The notes under the pieces are model-generated. The model saw only the letters and a list, made by a program, of their open reading frames with translations, had not been told where the DNA came from and searched no databases. 47,430 nucleotides of DNA, taken from Acidobacteriota bacterium (GTDB taxonomy: Bacteria > Acidobacteriota > Thermoanaerobaculia > Multivoradales > SZUA-115). Positions 1 through 9,250 of this stretch are shown in pieces. Within the stretch, counting starts at the first letter, position 1. The number at the start of each line of letters is the position of its first letter. The position numbers were made by a program, and so were the translations under genes. The stretch lies in assembly GCA_024277255.1 (NCBI GenBank), contig JAJRVQ010000173.1, forward strand, positions 1 through 47,430, read 5' to 3'.

Positions 1-163
1 CTGACTCAGGCGTACCGGCATCGGCTCGACCTCCCGCCGAACCGTAGCCCAGCAAGAAGTCAGCCCACACCGACCACCGTCCTCTCAATAGGTCGGCAAA
101 CTACCTGTTCACCAAGGACGATTCTGAGGGGTTCCGTGACAGGTCTTCGAAGCTGCGGCCGAA

Positions 164-2551
164 TTGTTGGCGGCGGAGCCGGAGGTCGATCTCACTGGTC
201 GGATCCTCGGCCGCTTCCGCATTTTGCAGCCCATCGGACAGGGCGGCATGGGAAGGGTCTATCTGGCCGAGCGGGCCGACGGTGAGTTTCAACAGAGAGC
301 CGCCCTCAAGCTGGTGCAACACGCCAACGGAGGAAGCAAGTTCCTCGACTCATTCAAGCAGGAGCGCCAAATCGTCGCCAGCCTGGAGCACCCCAACATC
401 GCCCATCTACTCGACGGCGGCGTCACCGAAGACGGCCGCCCCTATTTGGTGATGGAGTTGGTCGACGGTGATGCCATCGACGACTACTGCCAGCGTCACG
501 AGTTGACCCTCGCCCAACGGCTGGCTCTCTTCCGCAAAGTCTGCGCCGCGGTGCACCACGCTCACCGCCATTTGGTGGTCCATTGCGACCTCAAGCCAAG
601 CAACATCTTGGTCAACGAAGAGGGGGAGCCCAAACTTCTCGACTTCGGCATCTCCAAGCTGTTGGGCAGCGACCACGGTCCACGGCAGGGTGGCGAGGAA
701 GAGGGCTCGCCACAGCCGATCACCCCCGAGTTCGCCAGCCCGGAACAGCTTCGCGGCGAACGGCCGACCACCGCCAGCGACATCTATTCACTGGGCGTCC
801 TGCTTCATTTTCTGCTCACCGGGTCTCTCCCCTATCGGCTCAGCGGAGCCACACGGCAAGAACTGGAAGCCTCGATGGGCAAGCGCGATCCGGTGCGGCC
901 CAGTGCGATGGATAGGCGGCTGGCTGGCGATGTGGACGCCATAGTGGCCAAGGCGCTGCACCCCGAGCCGGCGAAGCGCTACGGCTCCGTCGAACAGTTC
1001 TCGGAGGATGTCGAGCGCCACCAGAAATACCTGCCGATCTCCGCCCGCCGGCCAAGACCGGCCTATCGCGCGGCCCGGTTCTTGCGCCGCCACTGGCTGG
1101 CCACCGCCGCCGCCGGGGTCACGGCCAGCGCCCTTCTGGTCGGCCTGCTGGTCTCCCTCCGGCTTTGGCAGTTGGCCGAGCGCCGCGGAGAAGCGGAAGC
1201 GAAGGCCCACGCGCAAACGGAGGCTGCCCTCTCTGTGGTCGGAGATGTTTTTCGCCAGCTGGATCCTAGTCGTACTCGCGATCCAGACCTGCGGGTCAAA
1301 GATCTGCTCGACGCTCTCGCCCACCGAGTTCGGCACGAGCCCGCGCAGTTGCCGTCTCTGCACCAAGCTCTGGGCGACGCCTATCTCAACCTCGGTCAGA
1401 CAGACCTCGCGGAGGAGTTTCTGCAAGAGGCTCTCGATCTTCAGCGCGAACTCTACGGTGATGAACCCTATCCAAGAATTGCGGAGACACTCAACAGTTT
1501 GGGGCTGCTCTACAGAGACGTAGACGATCTGTCCAAGGCGGAAGACTACACTCTTCAGAGTCTGAGCATGCGCCAAGTGCTCGCCGCCGAGCAAGCTTCC
1601 CGTGAGCGCCTTCTGGCCGAGGCCGAGAGCCTCGACGGCCTCGCCCTGCTGCGCCGTGGCCAGGGAGACTTCGCGGCGGCACAGCAGGCCTTCGAGCAAG
1701 CTCTTGCTCTTCGCCGTCGCTACCCACAAGAGAACCGGCGTGAACTCAGCATCAGCCTCAACGGGCTGGGAGTGGTTCTCCTGGACCAAGGACGGCCCCA
1801 GGACGCCCTACCCCATCTCAACGAAGCTCTGGACATCCGGCACAAACTCTATGGTGACCGGCACCTGCTGGTCGCCACCAGCCTCAACAATCTGGGCAAT
1901 GCCTTGGAGCAATCCGGCGAATCGGCGTCCGCGGTCCAACGCTACGAAGAGGCAGTCACCATCTTTCGAGAGCTGTTTCCGCCGGGGCACCCCGCCCTCG
2001 CCAAAACACTGACCAATCTGGCCGGCATCGTCGGTGACGCACAATTGGTCAGGGCGCATCAACTACTCGAGGAAGCGATCGACATTCACCAGCGGATGGG
2101 GAGTCCGACTGACCAAGCCGAAAGTCTGGTGCAAAGCGGGAATATCCATTATCGCCAGGGCGACTACCACGCAGCGGAGCGCCAGCTCCTCACCGCACTC
2201 GACTTGCAGATCGAGAGCCTCGGTGCGGATCATCCGGACGTCACGGACACGCTGCTCAACCTTGGCTGGGTCCGTCTGGCCCTCGGCGAACTGCCGGCGA
2301 TGGTGCCGAGGCTTCGCGAGGTCCTGGAGGCGATGGACGGCCGGTCCACCATGACCTCAGCCAACCGCGCCTTCGTCGAAGGCTTGCTCGGACTGTCACT
2401 CAACACCGGTGGAGAACGCACCGAAGGCAACCGGCATCTTGCCGAGGCTCGGCGTCGACTCCAGGCCGCCAACAACCTGGATTTACTCGAAAAGCTCGAT
2501 GAGATCGTGGCCTACCAGGCGAACCCGGAGAACCCTCTGCCGAGCGAGTGA
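164..2551 (+). CDS. Ser/Thr protein kinase with transmembrane helix and C-terminal TPR repeats
   Basis: A 795-aa PknB-type (Hanks) kinase that should phosphorylate Ser/Thr in cytoplasmic targets. The glycine-rich loop GQGGMG is at residues 25-30, the ATP-binding lysine is K49 (AALK), the catalytic loop HCDLKPSN is near residue 140, and DFG (DFGISK) follows. HCD replaces the usual HRD, so this is a non-RD kinase. One membrane helix lies near residues 308-333. The rest is a series of kinesin-light-chain-like TPRs (for example SLNNLGNAL, TLLNLGWV) that would sit outside the membrane. The start is TTG; an in-frame TGA at 137-139 limits upstream extension, and a second TTG follows at once. Kinase-TM-TPR proteins are common in Acidobacteriota and Planctomycetes. 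The physiological target is unknown. Confidence 0.93.
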   Translation: MLAAEPEVDLTGRILGRFRILQPIGQGGMGRVYLAERADGEFQQRAALKLVQHANGGSKFLDSFKQERQIVASLEHPNIAHLLDGGVTEDGRPYLVMELVDGDAIDDYCQRHELTLAQRLALFRKVCAAVHHAHRHLVVHCDLKPSNILVNEEGEPKLLDFGISKLLGSDHGPRQGGEEEGSPQPITPEFASPEQLRGERPTTASDIYSLGVLLHFLLTGSLPYRLSGATRQELEASMGKRDPVRPSAMDRRLAGDVDAIVAKALHPEPAKRYGSVEQFSEDVERHQKYLPISARRPRPAYRAARFLRRHWLATAAAGVTASALLVGLLVSLRLWQLAERRGEAEAKAHAQTEAALSVVGDVFRQLDPSRTRDPDLRVKDLLDALAHRVRHEPAQLPSLHQALGDAYLNLGQTDLAEEFLQEALDLQRELYGDEPYPRIAETLNSLGLLYRDVDDLSKAEDYTLQSLSMRQVLAAEQASRERLLAEAESLDGLALLRRGQGDFAAAQQAFEQALALRRRYPQENRRELSISLNGLGVVLLDQGRPQDALPHLNEALDIRHKLYGDRHLLVATSLNNLGNALEQSGESASAVQRYEEAVTIFRELFPPGHPALAKTLTNLAGIVGDAQLVRAHQLLEEAIDIHQRMGSPTDQAESLVQSGNIHYRQGDYHAAERQLLTALDLQIESLGADHPDVTDTLLNLGWVRLALGELPAMVPRLREVLEAMDGRSTMTSANRAFVEGLLGLSLNTGGERTEGNRHLAEARRRLQAANNLDLLEKLDEIVAYQANPENPLPSE

Positions 2552-2556
2552 CAGGC

Positions 2557-2585
2557 TCGCCAAGCCGGCGCCTGTGCGGTAAAAT
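2557..2585 (+). promoter_or_regulatory. Candidate sigma-70-type promoter for the DHH phosphoesterase gene
   Basis: TCGCCA (2557-2562, 4/6 to the -35 consensus) and TAAAAT (2580-2585, 5/6 to the -10 consensus) are separated by exactly 17 bp. They lie just after the kinase stop and about 100 bp before the DHH start. Seen by eye only. Confidence 0.4.
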
Positions 2586-2683
2586 CGCCTCTTCCGCGCC
2601 CCGACCGTGTCGTCCCCCTGACCGACAATTCCACTGGCACGCCCTGGCCGGTCGCGGCCAGAGCTGCGCGAAGAGTCTTTACC

Positions 2684-3748
2684 GTGATTACCCGACAAAC
2701 CGAGGAGCGCTTCGCCGCCTTCGGCCAGCTCGTCGCATCCACCGGCATCACCGACCGCTGGCTGGTGCTGGCGCACGACAACCCCGACCCGGACAGCCTC
2801 GCCTCGGCGCTCTTGCTGACCGATCTGCTGCGCCGCCACTTCAAGCGGCGGGTCACCACCGCCTACGGTGGGATCATCGGCCGGGCGGAAAACCGCGAGA
2901 TGTTCCACCGCCTCGGCCACCGCATCAGCCATGTCCGCCATCTGAATTTCAAGCGCTACAGGCACTTCGCCTTGGTCGATGCCCAGCCGAGAACCGGCAA
3001 CAGCCAGCTGCCGGCCGAGACCGTCGCCGACGCGGTGTTCGATCACCATCCTCTGCGCAAGGCGACCTACTGCGCCCCGTTCCACGATGTCAGGCCCAAC
3101 TACGGCGCCACCGCGACCATCCTCGCGGAGTACATCCTGGCCAGTGGTATCGAAGTTCCTCGCTCCACCGCTACCGGTTTGGTCTACGCCATCCGTTCCG
3201 AAACTCAGGACTTCGGCCGCGAGTCGGCAGGGCCCGACAAGGCGATCTATGACATCTTCCTGCCGCGAGTAGACAAGCGGCTGCTGTCGCGCATCCAAAA
3301 CGCCCCTCTTCCCGCTTCCTATTTCTCGATCCTCCATCAAGCACTCGACAACTTGGAAGGGGTCGGACGCTTGGTGGTCAGCCACCTCGGCGCAGTCGAG
3401 CAACCCGACATCGTGCCTGAAATCGCCGATCTGCTGTTGCGGATGGAGGGCAAGACCTGGTCGCTGGTCTCCGGCCTCTACCGGGATCGCATCTACCTCT
3501 CGATGCGCACCACCAACACCCGGGCCAACGCCGGCAAACTAATGCGCCGCCTGGTGGGTAAACGTGGCAAAGGCGGCGGACACGGCATGACCGCCGGCGG
3601 CTATGTCGAACTGTCCCAAACCAAGAGCCGCAATCCGCCGGCACTGCAACGGCAGCTCGGTCGTCGTCTGGCCAAAATGCTGAAAAAGAACCCCGACCGG
3701 CTGCTTCCACTGCTGCAAACGACACCGTCCGAGGAGGCCGCACCATAG
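2684..3748 (+). CDS. DHH/DHHA1 family phosphoesterase (NrnA/RecJ-like)
   Basis: A 354-aa predicted cytoplasmic metal-dependent phosphoesterase. The family includes nanoRNases/pAp phosphatases (NrnA) and RecJ-type exonucleases. Motif I is DNPDPDSLASA near residues 30-40, the signature DHH (DHHPLR) is near residue 124, and the C-terminal DHHA1 glycine-rich substrate loop is GKGGGHGMTAGG near residues 296-307. The length fits the short NrnA-like class better than RecJ, which is longer and has an OB domain. The GTG start gives VITRQTEERF; a candidate promoter sits about 100 bp upstream. The substrate cannot be fixed from sequence: oligoribonucleotides, pAp or cyclic dinucleotides are all possible for this superfamily. 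Confidence 0.88.
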   Translation: MITRQTEERFAAFGQLVASTGITDRWLVLAHDNPDPDSLASALLLTDLLRRHFKRRVTTAYGGIIGRAENREMFHRLGHRISHVRHLNFKRYRHFALVDAQPRTGNSQLPAETVADAVFDHHPLRKATYCAPFHDVRPNYGATATILAEYILASGIEVPRSTATGLVYAIRSETQDFGRESAGPDKAIYDIFLPRVDKRLLSRIQNAPLPASYFSILHQALDNLEGVGRLVVSHLGAVEQPDIVPEIADLLLRMEGKTWSLVSGLYRDRIYLSMRTTNTRANAGKLMRRLVGKRGKGGGHGMTAGGYVELSQTKSRNPPALQRQLGRRLAKMLKKNPDRLLPLLQTTPSEEAAP

Positions 3749-3865
3749 TTTGGCTTCCAATCACATCCCTGCGCTACAGGAGCTCGTGACCCTCGGATAC
3801 AATAGGTTCCGACGCTGGACTCGAATGACTATTTCCTACCGATACATATAGAAGTGGATCCCACT

Positions 3866-5431
3866 ATGACACCTAGCACTATCTCCTCCGACAAGATCGC
3901 CGCGTTGCGCGCCCTCCTCTCTGAAGTGCCGGCGGCCTCCTCCTATGCCCCCACCAGCGAAGCTCTGAATCGCGCCAAAGAATTGGACGAAAAAAAGATC
4001 GTCGAAGTTCTCAGCCACTTTCTGAGCATGCCCCAAGCGACCATGACACTGGCCAACCCGGTGCTCTACAACGCTAACGTCAAGTGCGGAGATGACGACG
4101 TCACCCTCGCGATCCGCAGCTACTCGGTCCGCGGCATCATTGCCGAGCACGAGATCGTCAGCGGCGAACTCAGCGCTCCAGGACTGATCTTCGCCGGACT
4201 CTTCGGCCGGCGAGCACAGACGATGGAGGACGGCACTCGTGAAGAGGACGTCCTCTGCGCGTGGATTCAGCGCGAGTTCGAGGGTGCCCTGCACAGCACG
4301 GAAGAGGATGGACTACTGGTCCAAGTCGCCCGTTTCGTCCACCAGTACCCGGGTTCGGGCCCCGAACTCGCACTGCAGTTCTTCGTCGCCAAGCGGCGGG
4401 CCGAGTTGTCCGTCAAGGGGGTGGGCGACCATGGCGTCAACACCGATCGGGCGCCCAACTCCCTGCTCGACGAGATGGTCAGCGAGCACATGCACTCTGT
4501 GGCTGTCGGTTGCGTTTCGATGTATTGCAACCACGAATTGCGGCGTAACGCGGAGTTGACGGCCGAAGCGCTGGTCGAGTCCGCCCGCACCTTCATCACC
4601 GGCGAGTTGGCGCAAGGCAAGACCGCCTTCGAGGTCTGCTACAGCTGCCTACTGGGCCGCTCGGCAACGCCGGTGGAGAGCAACATCCTCGAGCGCATGG
4701 GAATGATCCAGATGCACCATGGTTCCGCGGGCTCGAACATGGTGGCTCGCTTCCTCGCCTCCCTGCACTGCAACTCGGTCCTGGAGTTCTTCGCCGCCTG
4801 CCAGACCACCCTGGACAGCAAGCGGCATTTCGGTGCCATCCACGACATGACGGAGCTGATTCGCCGGTTGGAGAAAGCTCCCGAAGACAAGCACGTCGAC
4901 ATGATCCGCCAGGAGGTTCTGACCGGCGGCCTGCCAACTTTCGGCCATCCCCACATCTCCGCCGCCGGCCGCGGCGGCACCATTCAGCAAGACCCCAGAG
5001 CCGCGGTTTACCTCTCCCCGGTGCTGGACGCCATCGACAACGGCGACCTCCAGCCAACCGGAAAGCAAGTTAAGCGGCTGGCACTGATTCAACGTATCTA
5101 CCGCACCGCCTTGGTCGAGGGCATCGTCAAACCAGGGAAAGAGGGCTCCGAGCCACTCAGGCTGACCCCCAACACCGATTTCGGCGCCTGGACCGTCCAG
5201 GAGATCCTCGGCATCCACGACAACGATCGCACCTTCTTGACCTATGTCTACCGTGCCTTCGGCTGGATGATGGACGCCCGAGAGCAACTCCAGCTCAAGA
5301 TCATCCGTCCCGTAATCGCTGCCGATCCCAGCATCGTCCCCAAACCCGACGGCGTTGACATCATCCCCAACGTGGTCACCAAGCTGCACAACCGGCTGGC
5401 CGCAGAGGCTCCGGCCTTCGGCAAGCAGTAG
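3866..5431 (+). CDS. Divergent citrate synthase-superfamily protein
   Basis: A 521-aa protein whose C-terminal two thirds follow the citrate synthase order. A histidine-rich substrate-loop motif (MHHGSAGSN, H284/H285) precedes a His in KRHFGAIHD (H321, position of GltA His264). FGHPHI (H361, position of GltA His305) is followed by DPRA, and PNTDF (D438, position of GltA Asp362) follows. The catalytic His/His/Asp set thus appears kept although the surrounding sequence is far from canonical GltA. It is about 90 residues longer than GltA, with a long N-terminal part and an insertion between GHPHI and DPRA. Its role could be citrate or 2-methylcitrate synthesis, or another acyl-CoA Claisen condensation. 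ATG at 3866 is preferred; an in-frame GTG lies at 3854. The alignment is by eye. Confidence 0.72.
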   Translation: MTPSTISSDKIAALRALLSEVPAASSYAPTSEALNRAKELDEKKIVEVLSHFLSMPQATMTLANPVLYNANVKCGDDDVTLAIRSYSVRGIIAEHEIVSGELSAPGLIFAGLFGRRAQTMEDGTREEDVLCAWIQREFEGALHSTEEDGLLVQVARFVHQYPGSGPELALQFFVAKRRAELSVKGVGDHGVNTDRAPNSLLDEMVSEHMHSVAVGCVSMYCNHELRRNAELTAEALVESARTFITGELAQGKTAFEVCYSCLLGRSATPVESNILERMGMIQMHHGSAGSNMVARFLASLHCNSVLEFFAACQTTLDSKRHFGAIHDMTELIRRLEKAPEDKHVDMIRQEVLTGGLPTFGHPHISAAGRGGTIQQDPRAAVYLSPVLDAIDNGDLQPTGKQVKRLALIQRIYRTALVEGIVKPGKEGSEPLRLTPNTDFGAWTVQEILGIHDNDRTFLTYVYRAFGWMMDAREQLQLKIIRPVIAADPSIVPKPDGVDIIPNVVTKLHNRLAAEAPAFGKQ

Positions 5432-5439
5432 GATCGAGC

Positions 5440-5480
5440 GGCGGATCTGAGTTTCCGCGACGCAGGAACTCAGATCCGCC
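5440..5480. terminator. Bidirectional hairpin between convergent citrate synthase-like and EVE genes
   Basis: GGCGGATCTGAGTT (5440-5453) is the exact reverse complement of AACTCAGATCCGCC (5467-5480), a perfect 14-bp stem around a 13-nt spacer. It starts 9 bp after the + strand stop and overlaps the last codons of the EVE gene on the other strand. No long T-tract follows on either side. Confidence 0.6.
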
Positions 5481-5937
5481 TACCCAGCTTCCTCACCAGC
5501 CGATACTCCTTCGCCGTCACCGGTTGCACCGAAAGCCGCATCCCGCGCTTGGTGACCATCATCTCTTCCAGCCCCAGGGTCTCCTTGAGCGTGGACAAAG
5601 CCACGGTCTTGGGGAATCGCTCCACAAAGCGTAGGTCGACCATGTACCAAGTGGGATTCTCGGGGTCGCTCTTACCATCGTAATACTTGTGTTTCGGGTC
5701 GAAGGCGAAGTGATCGGGATAGCCCGCGCGCGAAATCTCGGCCAGCCCCGAAACGCCCGAGGGCTTGGCGTTGGAAGCGTAGAACAACACGCCGTCGCCC
5801 ACCTTCATGGTGTCGCGCATCAGGTTGCGCGCCTGGTAGTTGCGCACCCCCTCCCAGCAGGTGGTGCCGTCGCGCTCCAGATCGGCGATCGAATAGGCTT
5901 CAGGTTCGCACTTCATCAGCCAGTATTGCTTCGCCAT
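5470..5937 (-). CDS. EVE domain-containing protein
   Basis: About 155 aa, essentially one EVE domain (PUA-like fold; thymocyte nuclear protein 1 family), which typically binds modified bases in DNA or RNA. Family hallmarks are the start YWLMKCEPE, then CWEGVRNYQARN, a GVLFYAS strand, and the late segment NPTWYMVDLRF. The ATG at 5937 shares its A with the TGA of the upstream yceH-like gene (TGATG overlap) and is preceded by GGGGAGGA, so the two are translationally coupled; an in-frame GTG lies one codon upstream. EVE proteins are sometimes linked to modification-dependent restriction, but no nuclease is fused or adjacent here, so housekeeping RNA/DNA reading is equally likely. Confidence 0.92.
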   Translation of the reverse strand: MAKQYWLMKCEPEAYSIADLERDGTTCWEGVRNYQARNLMRDTMKVGDGVLFYASNAKPSGVSGLAEISRAGYPDHFAFDPKHKYYDGKSDPENPTWYMVDLRFVERFPKTVALSTLKETLGLEEMMVTKRGMRLSVQPVTAKEYRLVRKLGRRI

Positions 5938-6650
5938 CACTCCTCCCCTTCGCCCCGAGCTTCCACCGCATTTGATTCGACACCCAGCTCGCGTTTGAGC
6001 CCGGCCAATTCCTTCTCCAAAGTCTCTACACGCGCAACTAATTGATCCACCTGGTCCGCCAAACCAGGTCCATGGCGACGCGCCGCTGGAGCCGGATCCA
6101 TGGGTTGTGCCAGCGTGGCGGCGACTCGATCCGGCGGCGGTTCATCCGCGACCGGTCCACCCACCAGATGCGCCCAACGCGGCCACCGGTGGCCTGGCAA
6201 CTTCGATAGCTGAGTGACCAGCGGTTCGACTCCCTGCGCCAACTCCCGCAAGACCGCCTCCACTTCGTCCGTGGAGGCGAACGAGTGCATCCGGGCGCAG
6301 CGCGTCTTGAGTTCTCCCACCGTCTGCGGACCGCGGATCAGGAGCTCCGTCATCACCGCCTTGGGGCCGGGAGCCAAGGCCCAACGCCGTTTGGTGTTCT
6401 GCTCCCACTTGGCCACACGCGAGCCGGTCGTCTTCCACACCAGCACATCGACGAACAGGCGGTCGAGGGCATCGGCGACCTGAGTCTCGCTCAGACTCAT
6501 CAGCGGACTGCGGTTGCTCTTCTGATTGCACGCCGCACGCAAGGAGTTTTCACTCAGCGGGTAGTGTTCAGGCGTCGTCTGCTCCTTTTCCATCAGCGCG
6601 CCCAACACGCGCAACTCGATCGGGTCGAGGGGGCGGGGTATACGTTTCAT
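5937..6650 (-). CDS. YceH/UPF0502 (DUF480) family protein
   Basis: About 237 aa, tandem winged-helix protein of the YceH family, molecular function unknown. The conserved N-terminus PIELRVLGALMEKEQTTPE and the CNQKSNRSP segment are diagnostic, and RGPQTVGELKTRC marks the second winged helix. The C-terminus adds a short coiled coil (VETLEKELAGLKREL) after a Pro/Ala-rich linker. The ATG at 6650 is chosen because AGGAG lies about 10 nt upstream; a TTG at 6677 would add nine residues. It is first in a two-gene unit with the EVE gene. The DNA-binding fold suggests regulation, but no target is evident. Confidence 0.88.
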   Translation of the reverse strand: MKRIPRPLDPIELRVLGALMEKEQTTPEHYPLSENSLRAACNQKSNRSPLMSLSETQVADALDRLFVDVLVWKTTGSRVAKWEQNTKRRWALAPGPKAVMTELLIRGPQTVGELKTRCARMHSFASTDEVEAVLRELAQGVEPLVTQLSKLPGHRWPRWAHLVGGPVADEPPPDRVAATLAQPMDPAPAARRHGPGLADQVDQLVARVETLEKELAGLKRELGVESNAVEARGEGEE

Positions 6651-6683
6651 GCGGGAGATCTCCTGGTCGATCGGCAAGGGCTC

Positions 6684-7871
6684 CTACACTGCTTCGAGTG
6701 CCTGTGTCAGGTCAGCGAGGAGGTCGTCGGTTCCTTCCAGCCCCACGGACATGCGGATCAGTCCGTCGGCGATTCCGCTGGCCGTCCTTTCTTCGGCCGA
6801 GAACTGCGAGTGAATCGCCGCCGCCGGGCGCACCAACAGGGTTTCAGGACCACCGAGGCTCACCGCCACGGTCGGCAGGGTGACCGCCTTGAGGAGGGTC
6901 TCCGCCGCCGCGGTACCTCCCACCATCTCGAAGCTGACCATGCCGCCGAAGCCCGCGAACAGTGCCGCCGCCCGCTCATGCTCCGGGTGGCTCGCGAGCC
7001 CCGGGTAGTTGACCCGCGCCACCGCGGAGTGGCTCTCCAGCAGGCGAGCCAGCGCCAGCGCCGAACCGTTTTGCGCCCGTACCCGAACGGCGAGGGTCTT
7101 CAGCCCTCGCTGCAAGAGGAAGCAGGCGTGAGGATCGAGCGCGCCGCCCAGATGGTCGAGGGTGAGCTTGACCTTGTGCACCTGCTCGGCCGAGCCGGCG
7201 ACGCTGCCGGCGATCAAGTCGCTGTGACCGTTCATGTACTTGGTGCAACTTTCCATCACCAGATCAAAGCCGTGCTCGGCGGGACGGAAGTTGACCGGAC
7301 TGGCGAAGGTGTTGTCGATCACCGACACTAAATCATGCTCGCGCGCGAAGGCGACCACCGCTTCGAGGTCGGCGACCTGCACTAGCGGATTGGTCAGCGT
7401 CTCGACATAGATCACCCGCGTCGTCGGCTTGAGCAGCGCCTCCCAGCTCTCCGGCCGCTGCGGATCGATCGGAGAGTGACTGACGCCGAAACGGTGGAGT
7501 TCTCCACGCAGGAAGCCTTGCGTTCCACCGTAGAGACAATCCTGCGCCAGGATGTGATCGCCGGCCGAGGCGAAGGCCATCAACGTCGCCGAGATCGCCG
7601 ACATGCCGCTGGCCGCCACCAGCGCCGCCTCGGCCCCTTCTAGCGCCGCGATCTTGCGCGCCACGGAGAGTTGGCTCGGAGTATTGGACAGCCGCAGGTA
7701 GCCCACATCGTGGTAGTCCTCGCCGTGATACTCGTAGGTGCTCGACTGGTAGATCGGCGCCACCAACGCCCCGCTGGGACGCGGCCGGGGTTCACCGGCG
7801 TGAACGCAACGAGTTTCCAGCGAATCGGCGGTATGCGACGAAGGTGAAGGCGTCGGGGACTTGTCTGTCAT
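6684..7871 (-). CDS. Cys/Met metabolism PLP-dependent enzyme (cystathionine gamma-synthase/lyase family)
   Basis: A 395-aa fold-type I PLP enzyme of trans-sulfuration. The N-terminal ETRCVHAGE and PIYQSSTYEY are typical; the cofactor ring-stacking region is ASGMSAISATLM, the PLP aspartate is in VIDNTFASP, and the Schiff-base lysine is in SCTKYMNGHSD near residue 210. Length matches MetB/MetC/CGL enzymes. The ATG at 7871 has AGGAG upstream. The sequence alone does not separate cystathionine gamma-synthase from gamma-lyase, or from O-acyl-homoserine sulfhydrylase. The next gene downstream (yceH-like) begins 33 bp away, so co-transcription is plausible. Confidence 0.9.
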   Translation of the reverse strand: MTDKSPTPSPSSHTADSLETRCVHAGEPRPRPSGALVAPIYQSSTYEYHGEDYHDVGYLRLSNTPSQLSVARKIAALEGAEAALVAASGMSAISATLMAFASAGDHILAQDCLYGGTQGFLRGELHRFGVSHSPIDPQRPESWEALLKPTTRVIYVETLTNPLVQVADLEAVVAFAREHDLVSVIDNTFASPVNFRPAEHGFDLVMESCTKYMNGHSDLIAGSVAGSAEQVHKVKLTLDHLGGALDPHACFLLQRGLKTLAVRVRAQNGSALALARLLESHSAVARVNYPGLASHPEHERAAALFAGFGGMVSFEMVGGTAAAETLLKAVTLPTVAVSLGGPETLLVRPAAAIHSQFSAEERTASGIADGLIRMSVGLEGTDDLLADLTQALEAV

Positions 7872-7952
7872 CGGGATCTCCTGGGTAGTGGATCCCGCGC
7901 ATCGTATCGCGGAGCACGGCTCACCGTGCCCCGCGACGAAGTTCCAATACTT

Positions 7953-9236
7953 CTAGCGCCGAATCACTACACCTCGCGCTTGGCTGTGGAGAAGACCCAT
8001 ACGCCCTTGGTCCATCAAGCGCAGGTCACGGATCTCGTAAGGAGCGCCGAGGCCGGCCTCGTGCACCGTCTCCGGGTCGAAGGCGAGGAGCAACCCTGCC
8101 TGGCCAGCCTCGATCCAGGCCGCGGAATGAGCCACGGCAGCCGGATGCAACTCGCCGTCGCGGCCCGTCGCGTACAGCACGCCGCGCACCTCGTAACGAC
8201 CGGCGACGGCGGCTTCGACCTCGAAACGGACAGAGAGTCCGCCTTTGCCTTTCTCGGCAGCCGACGCGTTGACCAGTCTCGCGGTGGCGGCGGCAGCGGA
8301 AAAAGCCGTGCGAGCGCCACGGACGACGGTGCGACCGTGATCCTCGCCACTGGCTGAGACCAGGACCTGCCACAGGCCGTCACTGCGCTGTCCATCCGCC
8401 TCCCCGCTCCCATCGAGCCGTAGAGTGCCGCGATAGAGGCCATCGCCTGCCGGCCGCAGGGTCACCGGCCAGCCGCTGCCGGCGGGCGAGGTGACGAAGG
8501 CGGTGACTTCGTCGAGGGCCATCGGGCCGTGCTGCGTGGTCAGCGAAGTCTCGATGGTCAGCCGGTCGCCGTGCAGATAGACACCCCGGTCGGTGGTCAA
8601 GCGCAACACGGCGTCGCTGCCGCGATCGAAGACGTGAACGACGTACCGTGCCTGCGGCGTCGCCAGTCGCTCGGCGCGCAGAATGAACCTGCCGGCGCCG
8701 AGCTCCTGGCCGAGCCGGAAGGCGGTGGTTCCTTCGACGAAGGGCACGCCGGTCTGGCGCAACTGATCCGCGGTGGCCAATTGCTCCATTCCAGAACCGC
8801 GCGCGTGGGAATCGCCGCGCGGATCGATCAGCCGCAGTTCCCGCGGATCGATCGAGGCTCCGGCCTGCGCAGCGCCCGGGAGCGGATTGATCCGCACCAG
8901 AGCCCCAGCGGCGGTGGTCGAAAAGGCGACGCCATCGACCAGTTCGCGGCCCTCGACCTGAAACCAATACTCGCGGCTAGCGGCCTGGAAGGGCTCGGCC
9001 CTGGACACCAGAGCCGTCTCGGCGGCCAAGGGCCAGCTGAAGCTCACCGCCGAGCGCTCGATAGCGGGAGCAGCCTCGGGGAAGGGACCGGAAGCGAGGC
9101 GGGAAGCCACCAGATCGCCGGCGGCCGGCCTCAGCAACTCGATCCGTGGATTCTCTCTTTGGGCCTGCACTGCGGCGGGCACCACCAACGCTGCGACGAG
9201 AACGAGAGTCGAGAACATTTTGATTGGAGTTCGCAT
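7953..9236 (-). CDS. Secreted DUF4785-like protein with Ig-like repeats
   Basis: 427 aa when started at the ATG at 9236, which has GGAGGAG close upstream and is directly followed by a signal peptide (MRTPIKMFSTLVLVAALVVP, cleavage probably after AVQA). The longer open frame to 9356 lacks such support. The mature protein is predicted beta-rich. A central stretch (RGVYLHGDRLTIETSL, then TSPAGSGWPVTLRPAGDGLYRG) resembles an alpha-2-macroglobulin or invasin-like Ig domain, and I read the whole as close to the DUF4785 family. It begins 14 bp after the lipase-like gene stop, so the two form an operon and may be secreted together. Function unknown. Confidence 0.7.
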   Translation of the reverse strand: MRTPIKMFSTLVLVAALVVPAAVQAQRENPRIELLRPAAGDLVASRLASGPFPEAAPAIERSAVSFSWPLAAETALVSRAEPFQAASREYWFQVEGRELVDGVAFSTTAAGALVRINPLPGAAQAGASIDPRELRLIDPRGDSHARGSGMEQLATADQLRQTGVPFVEGTTAFRLGQELGAGRFILRAERLATPQARYVVHVFDRGSDAVLRLTTDRGVYLHGDRLTIETSLTTQHGPMALDEVTAFVTSPAGSGWPVTLRPAGDGLYRGTLRLDGSGEADGQRSDGLWQVLVSASGEDHGRTVVRGARTAFSAAAATARLVNASAAEKGKGGLSVRFEVEAAVAGRYEVRGVLYATGRDGELHPAAVAHSAAWIEAGQAGLLLAFDPETVHEAGLGAPYEIRDLRLMDQGRMGLLHSQARGVVIRR

Positions 9237-9250
9237 GATCTTCTCCTCCC

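Noticed and set aside
1..163. Possible 5' continuation of the kinase or another gene at the left edge
   Set aside because: In-frame TGA at 137-139 closes the kinase frame, and the other + frames show no recognisable protein.
5470..6650. EVE-YceH pair as a defence system
   Set aside because: EVE domains occur in modification-dependent restriction, but no nuclease, ATPase or helicase is fused or adjacent, so the call is not supported.
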